Shown: positions 34,382 through 43,182, numbered from the stretch's first letter. The stretch: DNA of 64,000 nucleotides from AC-32 sp963704005 (GCA_963704005.1 CAVPGJ010000005.1:744001-808000), one strand, 5' to 3'. Numbers and translations are program-made. The notes: generated by a model not told the origin, from the letters alone.

Positions 34382-34469
34382 GAGGTTGACCTCCTAGAGA
34401 TACGTGGGGTTCTGCCAGGAGATACGGGGCGGGCGGCACTTCGGTTCTACGTTACGGTCCTTTCCGGCA

Positions 34470-36080
34470 GTGCTTGACGAAGGACGGCAGGCCTTTGCGA
34501 CGAGCGCGTGGGCGCAGGCCTACGAGTCGCTGGCGCGTGCCGACGAGGACGAACCGCTGGGGCCGGAAGATCTGGAGCTGCTGGCGGCGGCCGCGTACAT
34601 GCTCGGCCGTGAGGACGACTACGTGCGGGCCCTCGAGCGCGCCTGCCAGCGGCACACCGAGCTGGACAACCGCCGCCGGGCCGCGCGCAGCGCGTTCTGG
34701 ATCGGCGTGCATTTCGCGATGCGAGGGCAGACGGGGCCGGCGACCGGGTGGCTCGGCCGCGCCCAGCGGCTTCTGGAGGGAGAGGAGGAGTGCGTCGAGC
34801 ACGGCTACCTACTGATGCCGGTCGCGTTCCAGCAGCAGGCCGAAGGCGACCTCGAAGGTGCGGCCGCCACTGCCGCCGCGGCCGCCGAGATCGGCGGGCG
34901 CTTCGACGACAAGGATCTCTTCTCGCTCGCGGTCCACTCCCAGGGGGAGCTGCTGGTGAGAGCGGGCAAGGCTCGCGAAGGCTTCGGCCTCCTGGACGAG
35001 GCAATGGTCGCGGTCACGGACGGCGAGGTGTCTCCGATCGTGACGGGGATCGTCTACTGCAGCGTGATCCTCGCGTGCGAGGACGTCTACGAGCTTCGTC
35101 GCGCAAGGGACTGGACGGCGGCGCTGGCGCGCTGGTGCGAGGGCCAGCCGGATCTCGTTGCCTTCACCGGCCGCTGCATCGTCCACCGCGCCCAGCTCCT
35201 CAAGCTCCAGGGCGCCTGGTCGGACGCGGTGGACGAGGCGAATCGTGCGGATCGCCGGTTCGAGCAGGCCATGAACCAGGCCGCTGCGGCGAGAGCGAGC
35301 TATCTGCGCGGAGAGGTCCACAGGCTTCGCGGCGAGCACGCAGAGGCCGAAGCGGCCTACCGCCGGACGAGCGAGCTCGGATCGGAGCCGCAGCCCGGGC
35401 TGGCGCTGACGCGGCTCGCGCAGGGCAATCGGGACGCCGCGGCGTCCGCCATCCGCCGGTTCGTTGGTGAGACGACGGACCCCCTGCGCCGCGCCGCGCT
35501 GTTACCGGCCTACGCGGAGATCATGCTCGCGGCCGGCGAGCTCGACGAAGCTCAGCAGGCCTGCGATGAGCTCGAGAGCATCTGCGCCGACTGTGACAGC
35601 GAGCTGCTCCGCGCGATGCTCGCGTCGACGCGCGGGGCCGTGGAGCTCTCCGCCGGCAACGCATCCGCCGCGCTCGTGGTCCTCCGCGGCGCCGCACAGG
35701 CCTGGCAGGAGCTCGAGGCGCCTTACGAGGCCGCCAGGGCGCGCGTGCTCGTCGGCCTGGCCTGTCGCGCCCTCGGCGACGACGAGGCGCTCGCCCTCGA
35801 GCTGGGCGCCGCCAGGAGCGCCTTCGAAGAGCTGGGCGCGGTGCCGGATGTCGCCGCCGTGGACGCGCTCACCGGCCGCGTCGACACGCACGGCCTCACT
35901 GCCCGCGAGCTCGAGGTGCTGCGCCTCGTCGCGGCCGGCAGCAGCAACCGCGAGATCGCGGCGACGCTCGTGATCAGCGAGCACACCGTCGCGCGGCACC
36001 TGCAGAGCATCTTTCGAAAGCTCGGCGTCTCGTCCCGCACCGCGGCCGGCGCGTTCGCCTTCGAGCACGGCCTCACGTAG
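34470..36080 (+). CDS. TPR-type LuxR-family transcriptional regulator
   Basis: The product has 536 residues from GTG 34470. Residues 1 to about 460 are helical, TPR-like repeats (AYMLGREDDYVRALERACQRH and similar). The last 65 residues are a LuxR helix-turn-helix: LTARELEVLRLVAAGSSNREIAATL, ISEHTVARHLQSIFRKLGV. It lacks the AAA domain of full LAL regulators, so it is a short LAL-like form. It may control the divergent secreted-protein gene or the downstream monooxygenase. A hairpin follows the stop. Confidence 0.85.
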   Translation: MLDEGRQAFATSAWAQAYESLARADEDEPLGPEDLELLAAAAYMLGREDDYVRALERACQRHTELDNRRRAARSAFWIGVHFAMRGQTGPATGWLGRAQRLLEGEEECVEHGYLLMPVAFQQQAEGDLEGAAATAAAAAEIGGRFDDKDLFSLAVHSQGELLVRAGKAREGFGLLDEAMVAVTDGEVSPIVTGIVYCSVILACEDVYELRRARDWTAALARWCEGQPDLVAFTGRCIVHRAQLLKLQGAWSDAVDEANRADRRFEQAMNQAAAARASYLRGEVHRLRGEHAEAEAAYRRTSELGSEPQPGLALTRLAQGNRDAAASAIRRFVGETTDPLRRAALLPAYAEIMLAAGELDEAQQACDELESICADCDSELLRAMLASTRGAVELSAGNASAALVVLRGAAQAWQELEAPYEAARARVLVGLACRALGDDEALALELGAARSAFEELGAVPDVAAVDALTGRVDTHGLTARELEVLRLVAAGSSNREIAATLVISEHTVARHLQSIFRKLGVSSRTAAGAFAFEHGLT

Positions 36081-36085
36081 TCAAA

Positions 36086-36115
36086 ACCAACTACGCGGCC
36101 CTGCGTGAAGTTGGT
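36086..36115. promoter_or_regulatory. Interrupted inverted repeat between regulator and monooxygenase
   Basis: ACCAACT-ACGC and GCGT-GA-AGTTGGT form an 11-bp stem with a 2-base bulge and a 6-base loop. It may end the regulator transcript or act as an operator for the monooxygenase gene 75 bases downstream. Confidence 0.45.
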
Positions 36116-36189
36116 GGATCCCGGCGATGCGGGCCCGGCGGCTCCGGCCTACGGTCGTAAGCAGCTCACAGCGACCCGAAGGAGGAGTC

Positions 36190-37308
36190 ATGGCAACAGC
36201 GGAAACGGCAATCAAGAGGCCCGAGACGGCCGTGGAGGAGCTCGACACGATCGTCGTCGGCGGCGGTCAGGCCGGGCTCGCGGTCGGGTACTACCTGAGG
36301 CAGCTCGACCGGCCCTTCGCGATTCTCGACGCGAACCGGCGGATCGGCGGCTCGTGGCGCACGCGCACCTGGAGCTCGCTGCGGCTCTTCACGCCGGCGC
36401 GCTACGACGGCCTGCCCGGTTGGCCGTTCCCGGCTCCCGCGTGGTCGTACCCGACGGCGCGCGAGACGGCCGACTACCTCGAGCTCTACGCGGATCGCTT
36501 CGAGCTTCCGGTGCGATCCGGCGTGCGGGTCGACAGGCTGGCGAAGGCGGGCGACCGGTTCCTCGTCGAGGCCGGCGAGCAGCGGTTCCTGGCGAGCTCC
36601 GTCGTCGTCGCGACCGGATTCTACGGAACCCCGTTCGTACCCGGCTTCGCCTCCGAGCTCGACCCGCGCATCGTCCAGATGCACTCGAGCGAGTACCGCG
36701 ACCCGTCGCAGCTCGCGCCCGGCGCCGTGCTGATCGTCGGCGCCGGCAACTCGGGAGCGGACATCGCCATCGAGAGCTCGAAGGCGCACCCGACGTGGCT
36801 TTCGGGCCGGGACAAGGGCGAGGTGCCGGTCCGAATCGAGAGCCGCCTTGCCCGCTTCGCCATCCCGGTGCTCTGGTTCCTTGCCTCGCACTTGCTCACG
36901 GTCAGGACGCCGCTCGGCCGCAAGCTGAAGCCGCGTGTGCTCGCGAACGGCAGCCCACGCGTCCGGGTCAAGTCGAAGGACCTGGAGCAGGCCGGCGTCG
37001 TGCTGGCCCCGAAGACCTCGAAGGTGCGTGACGGCCGGCCGGTCCTCGCGGACGGGCGCACCCTCGAGGTCGCGAACGTGATCTGGGCCACCGGCTTCCG
37101 CCAGAACTTCGGCTGGATCGACCTGCCGATCCTCGACGGCGACGGATCGCCGCTGCACGAGCGCGGCGTCGCCGCCGAGCCCGGCCTCTACTTCGTCGGC
37201 CTCGACTTCATGTACGCGGCCACGTCCGAGAACGTCGGCGGCGTCGGGCGGGATGCGCGGCATGTCGCGCGGCACATCGGGCGCCTATCATCGCGCCGTG
37301 ATTCCTGA
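36190..37308 (+). CDS. Flavin-containing monooxygenase-like oxidoreductase
   Basis: The product has 372 residues. The ATG has a strong Shine-Dalgarno (GAAGGAGG). It has a FAD-binding Rossmann motif IVVGGGQAGLAVGYYL, then the FMO/BVMO-like stretch GGSWRTRTWSSLRLFTPARY, an NADPH motif LIVGAGNSGADIAI, and the ATGF motif twice (VVATGFYGTPF, WATGFRQN). This group includes putative indole-3-pyruvate (YUC-like) and other N- or C-oxidising enzymes. The substrate is unknown. The 3' end overlaps the next cupin gene. Confidence 0.85.
   Translation: MATAETAIKRPETAVEELDTIVVGGGQAGLAVGYYLRQLDRPFAILDANRRIGGSWRTRTWSSLRLFTPARYDGLPGWPFPAPAWSYPTARETADYLELYADRFELPVRSGVRVDRLAKAGDRFLVEAGEQRFLASSVVVATGFYGTPFVPGFASELDPRIVQMHSSEYRDPSQLAPGAVLIVGAGNSGADIAIESSKAHPTWLSGRDKGEVPVRIESRLARFAIPVLWFLASHLLTVRTPLGRKLKPRVLANGSPRVRVKSKDLEQAGVVLAPKTSKVRDGRPVLADGRTLEVANVIWATGFRQNFGWIDLPILDGDGSPLHERGVAAEPGLYFVGLDFMYAATSENVGGVGRDARHVARHIGRLSSRRDS
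37286..37291 (+). promoter_or_regulatory. Leaderless-type -10 box of the second cupin gene
   Basis: TATCAT inside the 3' end of the monooxygenase gene ends six bases before GTG 37298. Confidence 0.5.
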
Positions 37309-37861
37309 GGCGAAGCTCGAAGACACCGGACCCGGGCTCGTTCCGACGAGCCCCGGCTGGTTCGTGATGAACGTCCGCGACGCGCGCTGGTTCGACAAGC
37401 CCGGCCGGGGCCACTCCGTACCGCTCACGGGCCACGACGAGTACGAGGCCGAGACCTTCTTCCCGATGCTGGGGATGGCGATCCGCGTCGTCGGCCCGGG
37501 CGAGCCGACCGACACGTACCACTGGGAGACCGAGCAGGAGGACTTCCTCGTCCTGGCCGGCGAGGGGCTGCTGATCGTCGAGGGCCAGGAGCGGCCGCTG
37601 AAGCAGTGGGACTTCGTGCACTGCCCGCCCGAGACGAAGCACATCTTCGTCGGCGCCGGCGACGGCCCCTGCGTCATTCTCTGCGCGAGCTCGCGGCAGT
37701 TCCAGAAGGACGGCCCCTGGGGCTTCTACGTCGCGGACGAGACCGCCGCGCGCTACAACGCGAGCTCGCCCGAGGACACGCAGGACGGCGAGCTCGCCTA
37801 CGCGCGCTTCGAGCCGGCGCAACCGACGCGCTACCCCGAGGGCCTGCTGCCCGGCGCCTAG
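37298..37861 (+). CDS. Cupin-domain protein (paralogue 2)
   Basis: The product has 187 residues from GTG 37298, overlapping the monooxygenase stop. Cupin motif 1 is TDTYHWETEQEDFLVLAGEGLLIVEG and motif 2 is CPPETKHIFVGAGDGPCVIL. It is clearly homologous to the cupin at 32933. It keeps one less His in motif 1 (YHWE instead of YHHE), so metal binding may differ. Both paralogues begin with a similar segment GWFVxNVRD. The function is unknown. Confidence 0.85.
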   Translation: MIPEAKLEDTGPGLVPTSPGWFVMNVRDARWFDKPGRGHSVPLTGHDEYEAETFFPMLGMAIRVVGPGEPTDTYHWETEQEDFLVLAGEGLLIVEGQERPLKQWDFVHCPPETKHIFVGAGDGPCVILCASSRQFQKDGPWGFYVADETAARYNASSPEDTQDGELAYARFEPAQPTRYPEGLLPGA

Positions 37862-37877
37862 CCAGCGACTATTCTGA

Positions 37878-38309
37878 GTGGCTGAGGTGTGGCGAGTGCG
37901 CGATCATGCGAGCGCCGACGCCCTTGCGATCGTCGGGGCCGTTTTCGTCGGGGCCGTGACCGTCTTGTACTGGCACGTCATCACTGGCCAGGGTGATCAA
38001 GATCAGCGGCGGCCCCAACTCGTTGCGATCTCGCTTCTCGTAGCAGCATGTCTGCTGCTGGTGTCGACCGCGATCCGTGCTCGTCCTGTGCGGTTGCTGC
38101 TGCTCGCGACGGCCTCGTCGACGCTTGTCATCTGGGCCTTCCTCGGCGCATTCTCGATCGGTGTACTCCTGGTGCCTGCGGCTGCCGCGAGCCTGATAGC
38201 TGCCAGCAAGACGAGCGAGCTTGTTTCGAGTGCGTCTGCATGGATGACCACGGTGGCCGGCGCCGCTGCGGCCTTGGTTTTCGCGTTCGTGGTGCTCAAC
38301 TACTCGTAG
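37878..38309 (+). CDS. Small multi-pass membrane protein
   Basis: The product has about 143 residues from GTG 37878. GTG 37887 is also possible, and TATTCT at 37870-37875 could be its -10 box. Four hydrophobic helices are seen (about 15-35, 46-63, 72-100, 118-140). Codon use is less GC-biased than that of its neighbours. No family was recognised. Its stop lies five bases from the stop of the convergent gamma-glutamyltransferase gene. Confidence 0.55.
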   Translation: MAEVWRVRDHASADALAIVGAVFVGAVTVLYWHVITGQGDQDQRRPQLVAISLLVAACLLLVSTAIRARPVRLLLLATASSTLVIWAFLGAFSIGVLLVPAAAASLIAASKTSELVSSASAWMTTVAGAAAALVFAFVVLNYS

Positions 38310-38314
38310 AAGGC

Positions 38315-40053
38315 CTACCGGCCGACGGCGTACCCCTGCATGCCGCGCGGGTTCGCCGCCGCCCGCAGGAGCTTGCCGTCGGTCGCCGCGGCGCTGAGCC
38401 GGCCGAGCGACCACGGTCCCTGCGGCTCGACGAGGTGGCCGCGTCGGCGCAGGTCGGCCGTGACCTCGCCCGCGAAACGGCTCTCGATTTGCAGCGTCCG
38501 GGGCCGCGGCTGCCGCGGGTAGAACGACTCCGGGAAGTGGTCGGTGTGGAACATCGGCGCGTCGATCGCCTCCTGCAGGCCGAGGCCGAAGTGCACGAGC
38601 GAGAGGAAGAAGACGAGCGACCACTGGTCCTGCCGGTCGCCGCCCGGGGTCCCGAACGCAAGCGTCTGACCGTCGCGCCGGGCGATCGTCGGCGAGAGCG
38701 TCGTCCGCGGCCGCTTGCCCGGCGCCAGCGAGTTGGGCAGCCCCTCCTCGAGCCAGAACATCTGCGCCGCGGGTGCCGAGGCAGAAGCCGAGGCCGGGGA
38801 TCACGGGCGAGCCGTCCAGCCAGCCGCCGCTCGGCGTCGCGGAGACGACGTTGCCGTGGCGGTCGACCACGTCGACGTGGCAGGTGTCGCCCAGCGTCGG
38901 CTCGCCGGTGCCGGGCGCCGCGACCGGCGAGGCGGGAATCCGCGGCAGCCGCGGCTCGCGGCCGCCCGGGCTCCCGGGGCGCAGCTCACCCGACGCCTCC
39001 TCGCCGACGAGCCGGGCGCGCTCCTCCGCGTAGCCCCGACTCAGCAGATCGTCGAGCGGCACGTCGGAAAAGGCGGGGTCGCCGTACCACGCCTCACGGT
39101 CCGCGAAGGCGAGCTTCGCGCACTCGATCACGACGTGGACGAAGTCGGCGCTCTCGCGCCCGAGCGAGCCGAGGTCGAAACGCTCGAGCAGTCCGAGCTG
39201 CTGCAGGAAGACCGGCCCCTGGCCCCAAGGCCCCGTCTTGAAGACGCTCCAGCCTGAATAGCCGAGCTCGACCGGCGGCTCGACCGCGGCCTGCCACGCG
39301 GCGAGGTCATCGCCGGTAAGGAGCCCGCGGTGCCGGCGGCCCGAGCTGTCCATCACCTCTGTCTCCGCGACGTACGAGGCAATCGCCTCCGCGACGAAAC
39401 CGCGGTAGAAGGCGTCGCGTGCCCTGTCGATCTCCTGCTCGCGGCTCCCGCCCCGCGCCTCGTCGAGCACGCGGCCGTACGTCGCCGCCAGGTCGCGGTT
39501 GCGGAAGAGACTGCCCGCCTCCGGCACCGGCAAGTAGAGCTCGGCCGACCCCGGCCATTCGTGCCGGAACATCGGCTCCATCGCCGAGATCGCAGCGGCA
39601 GATCCCGGGCACGAGCGGGTAGCCGTTCTGCGCGTAGCCGATCGCGGGCTCGAGCACCTCGCGGAGCGCGAGCGTCCCGAAGTCCCGCAGGAGCAGCAGC
39701 CAGGCGTCGAATGCCCCGGGCACGCAGGCGGGAAGCAGGCCCGTCCCCGGCACGAGCTCGAGCCCGAGCTCGCGGAAGCGCTCGATCGTGGCCGCCGCGG
39801 GTGCGACTCCCTGACCCGCGACGACGAGCACCTCGTCGCGCTCCGCGCTGTAGAGCAGGATCGGCGCCTCTCCGCCCGGGCCGTTCAGGTGCGGCTCGAC
39901 GACCTGGAGGACGAACCCTGCCGTGACCGCCGCGTCGAAGGCGTTGCCGCCGCGCTCGAGCGCCGCCATCCCGGCCGCCGACGCGAGCCAGTGCGTCGAG
40001 GCGACCATCCCGAAGGTGCCGCGCAGCTCCGGTCTGGTCGTGAACGTTCCCAT
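38315..40053 (-). CDS. Gamma-glutamyltransferase family protein, two frameshifts
   Basis: About 579 residues result when three frames are joined. Frame 1 runs from ATG 40053 to about 39600 (FGMVASTHWLASAAGMAALE, GGNAFDAAVTAGFVLQVVEPH, GGEAPILLY). Frame 2 runs to about 38770 and contains the catalytic Thr in LGDTCHVDVVDRHGNVVSATPS. Frame 3 runs to the stop (MFWLEEGLPNSLAPGKRPR, FGTPGGDRQDQWSL). GGTs self-cleave before the catalytic Thr and hydrolyse gamma-glutamyl bonds, and some members act as acylases. No export signal is obvious. The shifts at about 39600 and 38770 break the gene as sequenced. Confidence 0.8.
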
Positions 40054-40095
40054 CAGCCCGTTGTCCAGCGTAATCGAGCTATGAGTGCGGGTGCG

Positions 40096-40542
40096 TCAGC
40101 CGGAAGGCGTGAGCTCCGCGACGACCTTCTCGGTCGTCTTGCGGTAGATCTTCGGGATCTCGAACTCCCACCAGCCGCCGTCGGCGAACTGGATCTTCAG
40201 GCTGCCCTTGAGCGTCCCCTTGTCGAACTCGACCGACTGGACGTCGCTGCGCCTCGCGCGGGCGACGACCTCGTCGCCGACCTTCGGCTTGAAGGCGCCC
40301 TTCTTGCCCTTGACGATCGCGACCTCGTCCTGCGTCACGGCCACGTACCCGACCTGGCCGAAGTCCGGCGCGCCCTCGTAGCGCTCGCCGCCGGTCGCCT
40401 TGTCGGCCGCGACCGTGCCGATCAGGCCGCCCACGACGCGCCCCGCGGTCATCGCCGTCATCCGCGCGGTCAGCCCTTTCGGGCTCAGGAACGTGCCCGC
40501 CACCTCCGGCGAGCCGAGTACCTCGGAAGCGTCGGACGCCAT
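40096..40542 (-). CDS. Conserved-looking cytoplasmic protein of unknown function
   Basis: The product has 148 residues, with a Shine-Dalgarno (AAAGGAGG) before ATG 40542. It has a glycine-rich segment around TAGRVVGGLIGTVAADKATGG. It then has a beta-rich half (DEVAIVKGKKGAFKPKVGDEVVAR, GTLKGSLKIQFADGGWWEFEIPK) that looks like a PH/GRAM-type barrel. No family was named. It lies downstream of a terminator and forms its own unit. Confidence 0.65.
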   Translation of the reverse strand: MASDASEVLGSPEVAGTFLSPKGLTARMTAMTAGRVVGGLIGTVAADKATGGERYEGAPDFGQVGYVAVTQDEVAIVKGKKGAFKPKVGDEVVARARRSDVQSVEFDKGTLKGSLKIQFADGGWWEFEIPKIYRKTTEKVVAELTPSG

Positions 40543-40565
40543 CGTCCCTCCTTTGTCGAGCGCAC

Positions 40566-40599
40566 GGAGCGGGCGCCGCCCGAAGGCCGCGCCCGCTCC
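40566..40599 (-). terminator. Terminator with a TTCG tetraloop
   Basis: The arms 40566-40580 and 40585-40599 pair at 14 of 15 positions, and on the minus strand the loop reads TTCG, a very stable tetraloop. It lies 12 bases after the stop of the 4-helix membrane protein gene. Confidence 0.75.
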
Positions 40600-40611
40600 T
40601 GAGAACGCTCG

Positions 40612-41016
40612 CTACATCGCCATGTCGGCCTTGGCCGTGTCCCAGCGGACGATCAGGGCGTAGAGCACGACGATGGACAGCGCCAGCCCGGTCAGCGCCC
40701 ACAGCGGGTACGCCGCGTTGCCGAGGAAGCCGAGCTGTTGGAAGAAGTTGAGGCTGATCAGGACGATCGCGACCCACCGGGCCCAGCCTGCCCCGGCGAG
40801 AATCCCGAAGCCGACCAACACGAGGACGATCCCCCAGAGCAAGGTGAGCCAGCCCCACGTGGTGGTGTCGAACACGACGATCTGGTTCGGGGTCACCGCG
40901 TAGTACGAGCCTCTGATGGCGGCGATCATGCCCTCGAAGAAGTCGATCCCTCCGATGACGACCATCAGGCAGCCGGCGAAGCCGATCCAGCCGGTCCAGC
41001 CACTCTTATCGTTCAT
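40612..41016 (-). CDS. DUF7144-like four-helix membrane protein
   Basis: The product has 134 residues with a Shine-Dalgarno (GGAGGGTAGGTAC) before the ATG. Four helices follow, with conserved-looking GGIDFFEGMIAAIRGSYY between helices 1 and 2 and GWARWVAIVLISLNFFQQLGFL. This fits the actinobacterial DUF7144 membrane family, whose role is unknown. It is divergent from the next membrane protein gene across 112 bases. Confidence 0.75.
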   Translation of the reverse strand: MNDKSGWTGWIGFAGCLMVVIGGIDFFEGMIAAIRGSYYAVTPNQIVVFDTTTWGWLTLLWGIVLVLVGFGILAGAGWARWVAIVLISLNFFQQLGFLGNAAYPLWALTGLALSIVVLYALIVRWDTAKADMAM

Positions 41017-41114
41017 GTACCTACCCTCCAGTCCGTTCTTTGCGGCCTATCCTCTCCGGTTCCGGCCGACGTTGCAAAGAGAACTACGACTTGCCTCGAC
41101 TCGTTCCTCTGTCG

Positions 41115-41120
41115 TAGCCT
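41115..41120 (+). promoter_or_regulatory. Possible -10 box of the phage-holin-like gene
   Basis: TAGCCT lies eight bases before ATG 41129 and no Shine-Dalgarno is seen. Confidence 0.4.
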
Positions 41121-41128
41121 CGTGGCCA

Positions 41129-41503
41129 ATGATCCGCCTCGCGAAGCAGCTCACCCTGTCCTGGGTGGCGAACGCCGTCGTCCTGGGGATCGTCACGGCC
41201 GTCCTGAGCGGCGTGACGGCGGATACGGCGGGGGACCTGATCAGGGCGGCGCTGCTGTTCGGGATCCTGAATACGGTGCTGAAGCCCGTGCTGAAGCTCC
41301 TGACCCTGCCGCTCGCGTTCATCACGCTCGGCCTGATCTGGTTCGGCGTTTCGATGCTGATGCTGTGGCTCACCGCGGCGCTCGTCTCCGGCTTCGCGAT
41401 CCACGGTTTCAAGACGCTGCTCTGGGCGACGATCGTCGTCTGGGCGGTGAACGTGGTGCTCGACTTCGTGCCCGGGCCCTGGCGCGGCACGCGCCGCGAC
41501 TAG
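41129..41503 (+). CDS. Phage holin family 4 (PF04020-like) membrane protein
   Basis: The product has 124 residues. Four hydrophobic helices include ALLFGILNTVLKPVLKLLTLPL and FITLGLIWFGVSMLMLWLTA, the typical pattern of the widespread YvlD/PF04020 family. Despite the name it is usually chromosomal and not linked to phage lysis. No phage gene is near. The stop overlaps the stop of the convergent hydrolase by four bases. Confidence 0.75.
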   Translation: MIRLAKQLTLSWVANAVVLGIVTAVLSGVTADTAGDLIRAALLFGILNTVLKPVLKLLTLPLAFITLGLIWFGVSMLMLWLTAALVSGFAIHGFKTLLWATIVVWAVNVVLDFVPGPWRGTRRD

Positions 41504-42085
41504 CTCAGGAAGGCGGCAAGCCAAGGAGCGACCGCGGCCTCGACCGCACTGCTGCTCCTGAGCGAGTGGCTGCCCGGGATCGTGACCACCTCGCGGCCCG
41601 GCCCAGCGGGCGGGAGCCCGAACGGATCGCGCTCCCCCTGGACGACGAGCGTCGGGACCGTCGACCGCCTCCAGCTCCGCGAGCCGGCTCTTCTCGGGCC
41701 GTCCGGGCGGATGGAGTGGAAACGCGAGGCAGAGGACGGCCGCCGCGCCCAGCTCTGCGGCTGTCCGGCAGGCGACGCGCGCGCCCGAGGAGCGGCCGCC
41801 GGCAACCAGTGGCACGTCGAAGTCGAGCTGCCGGACGACCGAGCTCCAGGCGGCGTCGAGCTGAGCGGCAGGCGCGGGGCTGCGCCGCCCGGCGACGCGG
41901 TAAGGCTGCTCGACGAGCGCGACGGTCAGGCCGGCCGAGCGCGCAGCCGCGGCGGCGCCGGTGAGATCCGGCGACTCGACCCCGCCGCCGGCCCCGTGCC
42001 CGAGCACGAGCGCACCCACCGGCGAGTCCACGGCGCGCAGGTGCGCGCGGGCGGTGCCGTGCTCGGTCTCGAGCTCGAGGATCAG
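41500..42085 (-). CDS. Alpha/beta hydrolase (KANL3/Tex30-like), frameshifted
   Basis: About 195 residues result after joining two frames. The first part contains GALVLGHGAGGGVESPDL (oxyanion region) and VAGGRSSGARVAC (nucleophile elbow with Ser). After about 41650 the frame moves, and PTLVVQGERDPFGLP (acid) and IPGSHSLRSS (His) follow. No ATG or GTG precedes LILELETEHG in frame. A CTG at 42085 overlaps the upstream stop as CTGA and may be the start. It probably hydrolyses an ester or acts on a short acyl compound. The substrate is unknown. Confidence 0.65.
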
Positions 42086-42318
42086 GCTGCCGGAGGCTCG
42101 CCGACCGGAAGCTCCGGCTCGGGCTCCGGTTCGGCGCCGGCTTCGCGGGCGGCTGCCCGCTCCGCGGCCGGATCGGGCGGCGGCAGCCCCGCCTCGAGCG
42201 CGGCCTGACGCTCGGCGCGCTCGGCTTCCTTGCGCTCCCGCTTGAGCCGGCGCTTCTCCTCGACCGCCCGCTCGCGGTTCCGCTTCCCGATCGTTTGCTG
42301 TCGGTTCTTGCTTGGCAT
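42082..42318 (-). CDS. Small highly charged protein
   Basis: The product has 78 residues. The N-terminal half is a long basic/acidic helix (KNRQQTIGKRNRERAVEEK, KRERKEAERAERQAALE) likely to form a coiled coil. The C-terminal half is Pro/Glu/Ala-rich and disordered. Short proteins with this SKNRQQTIGKRNRERA start occur in many actinobacteria without known function. Binding to RNA or ribosomes is possible because of charge and the neighbouring cold-shock genes, but not shown. Confidence 0.6.
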   Translation of the reverse strand: MPSKNRQQTIGKRNRERAVEEKRRLKRERKEAERAERQAALEAGLPPPDPAAERAAAREAGAEPEPEPELPVGEPPAA

Positions 42319-42320
42319 CC

Positions 42321-42578
42321 CTAGCTGCGAACCCTACTGCCACCGCGGCTTCGCGCGCGACGGGCCACGGGGTCGCGCTCGAAGACGACGTTCATCGCCT
42401 GGCGCGTGCCGTTGCTCTCGCTCACCTCGAACGTGACGGCGCGGTTGGCACAGCGTCCCTCCGGCCGCTCCCCGCTCGCGAAGCCGGCGCCGGAGACCGC
42501 AAGCCGCTCGTCCTCGTCGGTGAGGATGAAGCCGGTGTTCTTCTTTTCGTTGAACCAGAGCATCTCGCCGCGCGCCAT
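42321..42578 (-). CDS. Divergent cold-shock-domain protein
   Basis: The product has 85 residues. Its start GEMLWFNEKKNTGFILTDEDERL resembles the CSD beginning (GTVKWFNxxKGYGFIxxED), and VTFEVSESNGTRQAMNVVF fits the last strands. The middle RNP2-like strand is altered (RLAVSGAGFASGERPEGRC), so nucleic-acid binding may be changed. It lies downstream of a canonical csp gene and directly before the charged 78-residue protein, three bases apart. Confidence 0.7.
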   Translation of the reverse strand: MARGEMLWFNEKKNTGFILTDEDERLAVSGAGFASGERPEGRCANRAVTFEVSESNGTRQAMNVVFERDPVARRARSRGGSRVRS

Positions 42579-42600
42579 TCATGCCCCTTTCGATAGGAGC

Positions 42601-42627
42601 GGCGCGCGCCGCATGGCGGCGCGCGCC
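42601..42627. terminator. GC hairpin between the two cold-shock genes
   Basis: GGCGCGCGCCGC and GCGGCGCGCGCC form a perfect 12-bp stem with a 3-base loop, 17 bases after the stop of the minus-strand csp gene. Confidence 0.65.
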
Positions 42628-42643
42628 TGCCCTTGCCTAGCCG

Positions 42644-42847
42644 CTAGACCGGCGTGACGTTCTTCGCCTCGGGGCCCTTGGCACCCTCGACGGCTTCGTA
42701 CTCGACCTTCGCACCCTCGGCGAGTGACTTGAAGCCGTCACCCGTGATCGAGCTGTGGTGGACGAAGAGATCCTTGCCCTGATCCTCAGGGGTGATGAAC
42801 CCGTACCCCTTCGCATCGTTGAACCACTTGACTGTTCCTGTCGCCAT
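42644..42847 (-). CDS. cspA: Cold-shock protein
   Basis: The product has 67 residues. It is a canonical CspA: GTVKWFNDAKGYGFITPEDQ (RNP1) and KDLFVHHSSI (RNP2), ending GPEAKNVTPV. It binds single-stranded RNA and DNA and melts RNA structure. ATG 42847 is preceded by AAGGAGGTG, a strong Shine-Dalgarno. The 122 bases upstream to the next gene may hold a structured leader, but nothing specific was recognised. It is separated from the divergent csp-like gene by a terminator. Confidence 0.95.
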   Translation of the reverse strand: MATGTVKWFNDAKGYGFITPEDQGKDLFVHHSSITGDGFKSLAEGAKVEYEAVEGAKGPEAKNVTPV

Positions 42848-42969
42848 AGAAAAAACACCTCCTTCTACCAACTCACGAACGGTAGATGGGAGGCGTTGTG
42901 CCGACCAGGTACTCGCTCTGTGGAGATCAAAGCGTAGCCGATCCGGGCTCTCGACTGCCCAGGCTCGGG

Positions 42970-43176
42970 TCAGTGCGCTTCGAGAACCTGCTGGGCCCTG
43001 GCCAGGTCGGACTCGTCGACGACGACCTCGATCGGCGATACGCCTCCCATCGGGATCGCGCTCGAGCTCATGTCCGTGCTGCGGTGAAAGGATTCGATCC
43101 CGTTCGCGCGGAGGAGCCCGACGACGACATCCGCCTCCGGCTCGTTCTGAACGACTGTCAGCGTGACCAGGCCCAT
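42970..43176 (-). CDS. DUF2007-like putative signal-transducing protein
   Basis: The product has 68 residues. The sequence begins VTLTVVQNEPEADVVVGLLRANGI and continues to PIEVVVDESDLARAQQVLEAH. This is the compact alpha/beta pattern of DUF2007 (PF09413), whose role is unknown. It is divergent from the SRPBCC gene, with 18 bases between start codons. Confidence 0.75.
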   Translation of the reverse strand: MGLVTLTVVQNEPEADVVVGLLRANGIESFHRSTDMSSSAIPMGGVSPIEVVVDESDLARAQQVLEAH

Positions 43177-43182
43177 GCGTCT

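Noticed and set aside
41129..41503. Prophage remnant because of the phage-holin-family protein
   Set aside because: The PF04020-type family is mostly chromosomal, and no other phage gene lies near.
42601..42627. Fourth copy of the two-hairpin element
   Set aside because: The stem is also 12-3-12, but it is perfect without G.U, lacks the first hairpin and the GA linker, and sits as a terminator after cspA.
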